9,341 bases of DNA from Candidatus Bipolaricaulota bacterium (lineage in GTDB: Bacteria; Bipolaricaulota; Bipolaricaulia; RBG-16-55-9), in NCBI GenBank assembly GCA_015487455.1, contig WFPR01000044.1, positions 1-9,341 on the forward strand. Direction: 5' to 3'. The position numbers were made by a program, and so were the translations under genes. Position 1 is the first letter of the stretch. The number at the start of each line of letters is the position of its first letter. The notes beneath the pieces were generated by a model. The model saw only the letters and a list, made by a program, of their open reading frames with translations. It was not told the origin of the DNA and made no database searches. Below, piece after piece: positions 1 to 4,533 of the stretch.

Positions 1-147
1 CGGCTCCAGGCGGGACAGGGACTGGCGGAAAAGGCGCAGGAGCCGCTGTCGCCCTGGGCGCTGGCCGTCTTCATCTGGCTCGTGCTGTTCCTGACGATGG
101 CCTTCGTGGTCGCCGTCGGGTGGCTCACCCGCCCGCGGCGGCCTTAG
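1..147 (+). CDS. C-terminal fragment of an unidentified membrane-anchored protein
   Basis: The reading frame is open from the first base to the TAG at 145-147, giving the last 48 residues of a protein that starts outside the window. Residues about 18-43 of the fragment form one strongly hydrophobic helix (WALAVFIWLVLFLTMAFVVA), followed by a short tail ending TRPRRP. The basic tail suggests the C-terminus stays in the cytoplasm, but this is only inference from charge. The mscS-like gene starts 15 nt later on the same strand, so the two are probably cotranscribed. The fragment has no family motif, and I do not recognise the protein. Confidence 0.6.
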   Translation, partial: RLQAGQGLAEKAQEPLSPWALAVFIWLVLFLTMAFVVAVGWLTRPRRP

Positions 148-162
148 GGGGGGCGGAGCGCC

Positions 163-1344
163 GTGGAGGTCCTCAGTCGGCCCGTCTTTGGGAACCCACT
201 GAGCGACTACCTCACCCTCTTGGGGGTCGCGTTTGCGGCGTTCTTGAGCTACTTCTTGATCTTGAGGCTGCTGGAGTCCCGCTGGCTCAAGCGCCTGCAC
301 GAGGAGCGGCCTGAGGTCTACGAGTCGCTGGTCAAGCTGGCCCGCCTCCCGCTCAAACTGCTGCTCTTCACCCTGGTCTTCTGGACAGGGCTGGAGCTGC
401 TCGTCGACAACGAGACGCTTCGGGAGGTCTTGGGCAAGCTCCTCATCGTCTTGGTGGCGCTGACGGCCTTGTATCTGGTGCTGCGGCTCATCGACGTCGG
501 GGTCGCGTACTTCAAGGCCCACGTCGAGAAGACGGAGACGAAGCTCGACGACACCCTCCTTCAGGTCGCTCGCCTTGCGCTGAGGACGTTCGCGGTCATC
601 GTGATCGTGCTGATCGCGCTGGACAATTTAGGGATTGAGATCGCGGGGCTGCTGGCCAGCTTGGGGATCGCGGGGCTGGCCGTGGCGCTGGCCGCCCGCC
701 CCACGCTCGAGAACGTCTTCGGGGCCGTCACGATCTTTCTCGATCGCCCCTTCACCATCGGCGACGCCGTGAGCCTGGAGGGCTTCACGGGCAAGATCGA
801 GGCGATCGGGCTGCGGAGCACCCGGCTGCGCACCTTCGACGGCACCCTCGTCACGCTGCCCAACAGCGTCGTGGCCAACGCCAAGATCGACAACTGGGAC
901 GCCCGCCCCACCCGGCGCACCAACTTCACCATCGGCGTCACGTACGACACGAGCTACGAGAAGCTCAAGCGGGCCGTCGAGATCTTGAGGGAGGTCATGG
1001 CCCGCCACCCCGGCACCGCCCAGTACCGCGCCTACTTCAACAGCTTCGGCGACTACTCGCTCAACATCCTCGTCAACCACTGGTGCAAGTATCTGGACTA
1101 CGAGCAGTACTTAAAGTGCCTCGAGGAGATTCTATTCGAGATCAAAAAGCGCTTCGAGGAGGAGGGCATCGAGTTCGCCTTCCCGAGCCAGACGCTCTAC
1201 CTCGTCCCCGAGAAGCCGTTCGAGCTGCTCTCGGCGGACGCGTTCACGCCCGAGCGCGCCAAGGCGTTGGCCGCCCACTCGACGGTCACGCCGGAGCCCC
1301 CGTCTCCTCAGGCTCAGAGCCCCGCTGAACCTGAAGAAAGCTGA
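163..1344 (+). CDS. MscS-family small-conductance mechanosensitive channel
   Basis: A 393-residue inner-membrane channel of the MscS family, expected to open under membrane tension and release solutes during osmotic downshock. Hydrophobic helices lie at about residues 17-37, 66-81, 91-112 and 139-154. The pore-lining helix, rich in Gly and Ala, is at about 161-190 (LASLGIAGLAVALAARPTLE). It is followed by the family hallmark beta domain: DRPFTIGD at 194-201, the GKIEAIGLRSTRLRTFDG stretch, and the LPNSVVANAKIDNW segment (about 232-245). A mixed alpha/beta cytoplasmic vestibule domain runs to about 350, then a Pro/Ser/Glu-rich tail that is probably disordered. The GTG start at 163 is preceded by GGAG about 6 nt upstream and begins 15 nt after the previous gene. 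With more membrane helices than E. coli MscS (three), it is closer to the larger YnaI/YbdG-like members, though I cannot place the subfamily. The last 31 nt overlap the dinB-like gene on the other strand. Confidence 0.93.
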   Translation: MEVLSRPVFGNPLSDYLTLLGVAFAAFLSYFLILRLLESRWLKRLHEERPEVYESLVKLARLPLKLLLFTLVFWTGLELLVDNETLREVLGKLLIVLVALTALYLVLRLIDVGVAYFKAHVEKTETKLDDTLLQVARLALRTFAVIVIVLIALDNLGIEIAGLLASLGIAGLAVALAARPTLENVFGAVTIFLDRPFTIGDAVSLEGFTGKIEAIGLRSTRLRTFDGTLVTLPNSVVANAKIDNWDARPTRRTNFTIGVTYDTSYEKLKRAVEILREVMARHPGTAQYRAYFNSFGDYSLNILVNHWCKYLDYEQYLKCLEEILFEIKKRFEEEGIEFAFPSQTLYLVPEKPFELLSADAFTPERAKALAAHSTVTPEPPSPQAQSPAEPEES

Positions 1345-1871
1345 TCGACTCGGGCCAAAAGCCCTCGATCCTTGAGCCCCCGATACAGGCAGCGCACGTA
1401 GACGATCTGCCCGGCGTGGTAGAGGTGGTGCTCGACCATCATCTCGAAGAACGCCTGCAGGGTGCGCCGCCGCTCGCCCTGACTCTCGGGGGTGGGATAC
1501 GTCCGTTGGAGCTGCTCGTCGTCGAGGCCGTCGAGTGCCCGCTGCAGCGCCCGATGGCCCTCCTCGGCGAGCTTCAGCGCGGCGCTCAAGTCGCCGCCCT
1601 CCCGCCGGAAGCGCTCCTGAAGCGCCTCCCAGGTGAGCGCCCGGGCGCCCAGGGCGTGGTCGAGCTGGTAGAGGCTGTCGCCGCCGACGTGGAACACGAT
1701 CTCCACGATCGAGCCGCGCATCCAGGGGAAGCCCTTGTACGCGGGCGGCGTCCAGGCGGCCTCCTCGGGCGTGATGCCCTTGAGGGCGCTCAAGAGGGAG
1801 TGCCAGCGGCTGCCCCGATAGGCCGCCTCCAGCTGGGCCTTGAGGTGCTCCACGATCGTCCTCGAGGGCAT
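1314..1871 (-). CDS. DinB-superfamily metal-binding protein (DinB/YfiT-like four-helix bundle)
   Basis: A 185-residue soluble protein of the DinB/YfiT superfamily. These are four-helix bundles that bind a divalent metal through three histidines and include thiol-dependent S-transferases and damage-inducible proteins. The likely triad is His61 (in IVFHVGGD) plus His148 and His152 of the C-terminal HHLYHAGQI motif, which is the most recognisable signature of the family. Length is normal for the family (about 150-180). The substrate and role cannot be read from the sequence. The ATG at 1869-1871 has no clear SD; a TACAAT -10-like box lies only 14 nt upstream, so the mRNA probably has a very short leader. 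The gene converges on mscS and overlaps its last 31 nt (1314-1344). No functional link with the aromatic operon, from which it diverges, is apparent. Confidence 0.85.
   Translation of the reverse strand: MPSRTIVEHLKAQLEAAYRGSRWHSLLSALKGITPEEAAWTPPAYKGFPWMRGSIVEIVFHVGGDSLYQLDHALGARALTWEALQERFRREGGDLSAALKLAEEGHRALQRALDGLDDEQLQRTYPTPESQGERRRTLQAFFEMMVEHHLYHAGQIVYVRCLYRGLKDRGLLARVDQLSSGSAGL
1343..1370. terminator. Inverted repeat just after the mscS stop; possible bidirectional terminator
   Basis: GATCGA (1343-1348) pairs with TCGATC (1365-1370), and inside it GGGC (1352-1355) pairs with GCCC (1361-1364) around a CAAAA loop, leaving a 3-nt bulge. The element begins inside the mscS stop codon and lies in the coding sequence of the convergent dinB-like gene. 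It is in the right place to end mscS transcription, but no U-tract follows on the plus strand, so a classic intrinsic terminator is not shown. Confidence 0.3.
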
Positions 1872-1885
1872 GGCGGCGCATTGCC

Positions 1886-1915
1886 ATTGTACCCGACCCC
1901 GCCTCGGAGGGGAAA
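1886..1915 (-). promoter_or_regulatory. Putative promoter of the dinB-like gene
   Basis: On the minus strand, TACAAT (plus-strand 1886-1891) matches the -10 consensus in five of six positions. A weak -35 candidate, TTTCCC (1910-1915), lies 18 nt upstream. Predicted transcription would begin about 7 nt past the -10 box, leaving a leader of only about 7 nt before the ATG. That suggests leaderless-like initiation and fits the absence of an SD. The weak -35 keeps confidence modest. Confidence 0.4.
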
Positions 1916-1921
1916 TCGGGC

Positions 1922-1951
1922 TTGGCGCGTCGCCGGTGGGTGTGCTATACT
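1922..1951 (+). promoter_or_regulatory. Putative extended -10 promoter for the aroF-tyrA(-trp) operon
   Basis: TTGGCG (1922-1927) and TATACT (1946-1951) are separated by 18 nt, and a TG one base upstream of the -10 box (1943-1944) makes it an extended -10 promoter. Transcription would start near 1957-1959, about 360 nt upstream of the aroF ATG. It fires away from the dinB promoter, the two -35 regions lying almost back to back. It is the best promoter-like sequence in this intergenic region. Confidence 0.5.
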
Positions 1952-1985
1952 GCGCTCACCTTGAGCTTTCGCAAGGAGGGATGCC

Positions 1986-2144
1986 ATGCGCGGACGCGGA
2001 GCGCGACAGCGAAAGGCGGCGATGCAAGCGGCGGTTCGGCGCCGTCCGAGTACGGCTTCTTCCTTTGCCCGCCTTGCGGGCTTCCCCCTGCACCCCTCCT
2101 TCCGCTTGTATACCACCTCCTGCTGGCCGTATCGCCTCTGGTGA
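1986..2144 (+). CDS. Small ORF upstream of aroF; candidate leader peptide (52 aa)
   Basis: An ATG at 1986 follows a near-perfect SD (AAGGAGG, 1973-1979) by 6 nt and lies about 30 nt after the predicted transcription start. It encodes 52 residues: an Arg-rich first half, then a stretch rich in aromatics with Phe27, Phe33, Phe39, Tyr42, Trp47, Tyr49 and Trp52, the last codon before TGA (2142-2144). The end reads LYTTSCWPYRLW. Trp is the rarest amino acid, so two in the last six codons upstream of an aromatic amino acid operon suggest an attenuation-type leader peptide. The ORF is long for such a peptide, and no U-tract terminator follows, so an ordinary small protein or chance ORF remains possible. 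It matches no family I recognise. Confidence 0.45.
   Translation: MRGRGARQRKAAMQAAVRRRPSTASSFARLAGFPLHPSFRLYTTSCWPYRLW
2041..2081 (+). promoter_or_regulatory. Two GC-rich hairpins within the leader ORF
   Basis: GCCGT (2041-2045) pairs with ACGGC (2052-2056) around a 6-nt loop. GCCCGC (2067-2072) pairs with GCGGGC (2076-2081) around a CTT loop. The second is an all-GC six-pair stem followed by TTCCCCC and could act as a pause or termination hairpin. Both lie within the candidate leader peptide ORF, ahead of its Trp codons. In GC-rich DNA short stems are common, so each alone is weak evidence. Confidence 0.3.
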
Positions 2145-2149
2145 GGCGA
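2132..2149 (+). promoter_or_regulatory. Hairpin whose loop holds the last Trp codon of the leader ORF
   Basis: TCGCCTC (2132-2138) and GAGGCGA (2143-2149) form a perfect seven-pair stem closing a TGGT loop. The loop is the Trp52 codon TGG plus the first base of the TGA stop. An outer CCG/CGG pairing can extend it across an internal loop. A ribosome stalled at Trp47 or Trp52 would block or open this stem, which is the geometry expected of a translation-sensing leader. Confidence 0.4.
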
Positions 2150-2223
2150 GCGCGGCTCAAGCCCCATATTCCCCTGACGTCCTGAACGGTGAGCCGTCGG
2201 CGTTTGGGTTGAGCTGACCGAAC

Positions 2224-2258
2224 GGCGCTTGAGGCCCAATCGCTTTGGCCGAAGCGCC
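2224..2258 (+). promoter_or_regulatory. Long imperfect hairpin 60 nt upstream of aroF
   Basis: GGCGCTT (2224-2230) pairs with AAGCGCC (2252-2258), and inside it GGCC (2233-2236) pairs with GGCC (2247-2250) with a small asymmetric internal loop, leaving a 10-nt apical loop. It is the longest stem in the intergenic region. No U-tract follows, so it is not a simple terminator. It could be a pause site, a protein-binding element or part of a leader switch. A weaker ACGG/CCGT stem lies at 2176-2187. Confidence 0.35.
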
Positions 2259-2319
2259 GGATCGTCAGAACCGTCAAAGAGGCTTCCTTCTCAGAGTAGA
2301 CCTTGGGAAAGGAGCGCTT

Positions 2320-3249
2320 ATGAGCGCTGCGCAGACGATGAAGGGGAACAGGCGTCGCTTGGTGGAGCGATCGGGCCATGACGAGCGGACGCTCGTCCGC
2401 GTGGGGGACGTCGCGATCGGGGGTCGGGAGCTGGTGGTGATCGCGGGGCCGTGCGCCGTTGAGGATAAAGAGCAGATCTTCACGGTCGCGGAGCGCGTGG
2501 CCCGCGCGGGCGCCCAGGGGCTGCGGGGCGGGGCGTTCAAGCCCCGAACGTCGCCGTACAGCTTCCAGGGCTTGGGCGAGGAGGGGCTCAAGCTCTTAAG
2601 ACGAGCGGCGGACGCCCACGGCCTGTTCGTCGTCACGGAGGTGCTGGAGCCCGCCCAAGTGGAGCTCGTCGCGGAGTACGCCGATATCTTGCAAATCGGG
2701 GCGCGGAACATGCAGAACTACGCGCTGCTGCGGGCCGTCGGACGGAGCGAGAAGCCCGTGCTGCTCAAGCGGGGCCTGGCCGCGACGGTCGAGGAGTGGC
2801 TCTGGGCCGCGGAGCACGTGCTGGCCGAGGGCAACCCCAACGTCGTGCTCTGCGAGCGGGGCATCCGGACGTTCGAGCGGGAGCACGCCCGCTTCAGCTT
2901 GGACCTCACGTCGATCCCGACGCTGAAGCGCCTCACCCACCTGCCCGTGCTCGTCGACCCGAGCCACGCGGCCGGGGCCCGCGAGAAGGTGCCGCCGCTG
3001 GCGCTGGCGGGGATCGCCGCCGGGGCCGACGGCCTGATCGTCGAGGTGCACCCCCAGCCCGAGAAGGCGCTGAGCGACGGCGAGCAGGCGCTGACGCCGG
3101 AGGGGTTCGCCCGGCTGATGGAGGCGCTCGGGCGGGTGGCCTGGGCCGTCGGGCGCCGGGCCCCGGCGCCTCAATCTTCAGGGACAGAACGGGAACGGGA
3201 GGCCCGCCATGGCGATGGAGTCGGCGTTCGAGGGCGGGTGGCCGCGTAG
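2320..3249 (+). CDS. aroF: 3-deoxy-7-phosphoheptulonate (DAHP) synthase, type I-beta
   Basis: Condenses phosphoenolpyruvate and erythrose 4-phosphate into DAHP, the first step of the shikimate pathway, in the cytoplasm. The 309-residue protein is a single (beta/alpha)8 barrel of the I-beta (Thermotoga/Bacillus/archaeal) class. Visible are VIAGPCAVE with metal ligand Cys45, FKPRTSPYSFQG (74-84), the PEP-binding LLKRG (148-152), VDPSHAAG with His215, EVHPQPEKALSDGEQ with Glu242 and Asp253. Only about 38 residues precede the barrel, so neither the ferredoxin-like regulatory domain of the Thermotoga enzyme nor the chorismate mutase domain of the Bacillus one is fused. The ATG at 2320 was chosen because GGAAAGGAG ends 5 nt upstream. 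A 30-residue Arg-rich tail follows the barrel, and its last 41 nt overlap the start of tyrA, indicating coupled translation. Feedback control through its own ACT-like domain is therefore unlikely. Confidence 0.93.
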   Translation: MSAAQTMKGNRRRLVERSGHDERTLVRVGDVAIGGRELVVIAGPCAVEDKEQIFTVAERVARAGAQGLRGGAFKPRTSPYSFQGLGEEGLKLLRRAADAHGLFVVTEVLEPAQVELVAEYADILQIGARNMQNYALLRAVGRSEKPVLLKRGLAATVEEWLWAAEHVLAEGNPNVVLCERGIRTFEREHARFSLDLTSIPTLKRLTHLPVLVDPSHAAGAREKVPPLALAGIAAGADGLIVEVHPQPEKALSDGEQALTPEGFARLMEALGRVAWAVGRRAPAPQSSGTEREREARHGDGVGVRGRVAA

Positions 3250-4357
3250 GGTCGCGATCGTCGGGCTCGGGCTGATCGGGGGCTCGCTGGCCCTGGCCGC
3301 GAAGCGCTTCCGCCCCGAGACGAGCGTCATCGGGGTCGACTTCCCCGAGGTGCTCTCGAGAGCCCTCGGGCGGGGGGCGATCGACGCGGGCGTTCCGCCC
3401 GAGCGGCTGGAGGCCGCCGTCGCCGAGGCGGACCTCGTCGTGCTGGCGACGCCCATCTTGACCATACTGAAGCTTTTGGACCGCGTCGTCCCGGCGCTGA
3501 AGCCGGGCGCCGTCGTCACGGACGTCGGGTCCACGAAGTTGGAGATCTGCCGGGCGGCCGGGGCCGCGATGGGCGGGGCGCCCGAGGGCGCCGTCTTCGT
3601 GGGCGGCCACCCCCTCGCGGGCTCGGAAGCCCAAGGGATCGAGCACGCTCAGCCGCTGCTCTTCGAGAACGCCCTCTACGTGCTGACGCCCCCCCAGCCC
3701 GACGCGCCCCGCGGCCGGGAGGGCGCCGCCGCGCTTAGGGGCTTTTTAGAAAGCTTGGGGGCTCTGGTCGTCGAGCTGGAGCCCGAGCGGCACGATCAGA
3801 TCGTGGCCTACACGAGCCACCTCCCTCAGCTGCTGGCCGTGGCGCTGGTCAACGTCGTCGGGGCGCGGGGCCATCTGGACTGGGCGGCGGGCGGGTTTCG
3901 GGACCTGACGCGGGTGGCCGCTTCGCCCTTCGGCCTCTGGCGCGACATCTTGAGCACGAACGCCCCCCGCGTGCGGGCGGCGCTCGAGGCGCTGATCGAC
4001 GAGCTGCAGGCGCTTAAAGGCCAGCTGGAGGCCCTGGAGGAGCGCGAGGGGACGAACGAGCTGCGGAGGGCCTTCGAGCGGGCGGCGCGCTTTCGCAAGG
4101 CCCTCCCGGTCCGGCCCAAGGGGCTGCTCCGGCCCTGCGCCGAGGTGGCCGTGTGGGTCCCGGACCGGCCGGGGGCCCTGGCCGAGATCACGGCCGCCGT
4201 CGCCCGCGCAGGCGTCAACATCAAGGACATCGAGCTGCTCAAGGTCCGCGAGGGGCTGGGCGGGACCTTCCGGCTGGGGTTCGAGACGCCTCAGGACGCG
4301 CAGCGGGTCGTCGAGGCGCTCCAACGCCTCGGCTACGAGAGCTGGGTGCTCCCCTAG
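3209..4357 (+). CDS. tyrA: Prephenate dehydrogenase with C-terminal ACT domain
   Basis: Oxidatively decarboxylates prephenate to 4-hydroxyphenylpyruvate, the committed step to tyrosine. The 382 residues show an N-terminal Rossmann fold with GLGLIGGS (19-26) and Asp44 at the end of the second strand, which favours NAD over NADP. Next come TDVGSTK (104-110), the catalytic-His motif GGHPLAGSE (His134), SHLPQL with His204, and GFRDLTRVAASP (229-240) carrying the substrate-binding Arg. The spacing between His134 and His204 matches the two active-site histidines of the Aquifex enzyme as I recall them. A C-terminal ACT domain (about 311-380, VPDRPGALAEITAAVARAGVNI) is typical of Bacillus-type TyrA and probably mediates tyrosine feedback. 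The ATG at 3209 has GGGAGG 6 nt upstream and lies inside the aroF end (41-nt overlap); a second in-frame ATG follows at 3215. No chorismate mutase domain is present. Confidence 0.94.
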   Translation: MAMESAFEGGWPRRVAIVGLGLIGGSLALAAKRFRPETSVIGVDFPEVLSRALGRGAIDAGVPPERLEAAVAEADLVVLATPILTILKLLDRVVPALKPGAVVTDVGSTKLEICRAAGAAMGGAPEGAVFVGGHPLAGSEAQGIEHAQPLLFENALYVLTPPQPDAPRGREGAAALRGFLESLGALVVELEPERHDQIVAYTSHLPQLLAVALVNVVGARGHLDWAAGGFRDLTRVAASPFGLWRDILSTNAPRVRAALEALIDELQALKGQLEALEEREGTNELRRAFERAARFRKALPVRPKGLLRPCAEVAVWVPDRPGALAEITAAVARAGVNIKDIELLKVREGLGGTFRLGFETPQDAQRVVEALQRLGYESWVLP

Positions 4358-4382
4358 CCTGGGCGGCCCGTGACGGCCCATC

Positions 4383-4410
4383 TTGACGTTTCGCGGCCCT
4401 CGGCTATAAT
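4383..4410 (+). promoter_or_regulatory. Strong internal promoter upstream of trpE
   Basis: TTGACG (4383-4388) and TATAAT (4405-4410) are separated by 16 nt: five of six and six of six matches to the sigma70 consensus, in a 105-nt AT-poor gap between tyrA and the preferred trpE start. Transcription should begin near 4416-4418, so the trp genes can be expressed without aroF-tyrA. It also rules out in-frame trpE starts upstream (GTG 4370, ATG 4409) for this transcript. Confidence 0.7.
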
Positions 4411-4435
4411 GGGCGCCAATCTTCCGCGACGCGAT

Positions 4436-4533
4436 GGAGGTGACGGACGATGGAGATGGGCCTTGACGTCGACGTCAAGAGAGGTGGTCACGTTTGGCCC
4501 GCCTCGAGCTGCCCACCCGCGGCCTTCGATTGA
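4436..4533 (+). CDS. 27-codon ORF overlapping the 5' end of trpE; possible trp leader peptide
   Basis: GGAGGTGA (4436-4443) is an eight-base perfect complement to the 16S rRNA tail and sits 9 nt (counted from GGAGG) before ATG 4450. The listed interval includes this SD; the ORF itself is 4450-4533. It encodes 27 residues with one Trp at codon 17 (GGHVWPASS) and stops with TGA at 4531-4533, in a frame different from trpE. An in-frame trpE TTG follows at 4535, 1 nt after that stop, so trpE could be translated by reinitiation. The best SD near trpE therefore serves the wrong frame for it. It could be a leader peptide, a coupling device, or a mark of a frameshift error in the sequence. A single Trp codon makes classic attenuation weak. 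Confidence 0.35.
4463..4478. promoter_or_regulatory. Perfect 16-bp palindrome at the trpE start; candidate operator or hairpin
   Basis: TTGACGTCGACGTCAA is identical to its own reverse complement. It lies about 46 nt after the predicted transcription start of the trpE promoter and contains the candidate TTG start. As DNA it could bind a dimeric regulator; as RNA it can fold into a six-pair stem with a TCGA loop that would hide that TTG. TTGACGT also occurs at the -35 box (4383-4389). It matches neither the TrpR nor the TyrR operators I know. Confidence 0.4.

Noticed and set aside
2245..2319. A longer aroF start at TTG 2245 adding 25 residues.
   Set aside because: It begins inside the strong hairpin at 2224-2258, has no SD, and the extension forms no known domain; ATG 2320 has a good SD.
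1872..2319. A known structured RNA (tRNA, SRP RNA, 6S RNA, RNase P RNA, T-box or riboswitch).
   Set aside because: None of the core conserved sequences of these families could be found by eye, for example no T-box AGGGTGGNACCGCG and no tRNA T-arm GGTTCGA.
1957..2319. TRAP-type binding site (GAG/UAG triplet repeats) as in Bacillus trp leaders.
   Set aside because: No run of regularly spaced GAG or TAG triplets is present.
1132..3646. Long open frames antisense to or out of frame with mscS, dinB, aroF and tyrA.
   Set aside because: They are Arg/Pro/Gly-rich translations typical of alternative frames in GC-rich coding DNA, without motifs or start signals, and are contradicted by clear protein families on the other frame.
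4370..4462. Upstream trpE starts at GTG 4370 or ATG 4409.
   Set aside because: Both lie at or before the -10 box of the strong promoter, neither has a good SD, and the added residues resemble no TrpE N-terminus.
4434..4466. A 10-codon ORF from ATG 4434 as the trp leader peptide.
   Set aside because: It contains no Trp codon and has no SD; its ATG overlaps the SD of the ORF starting at 4450.
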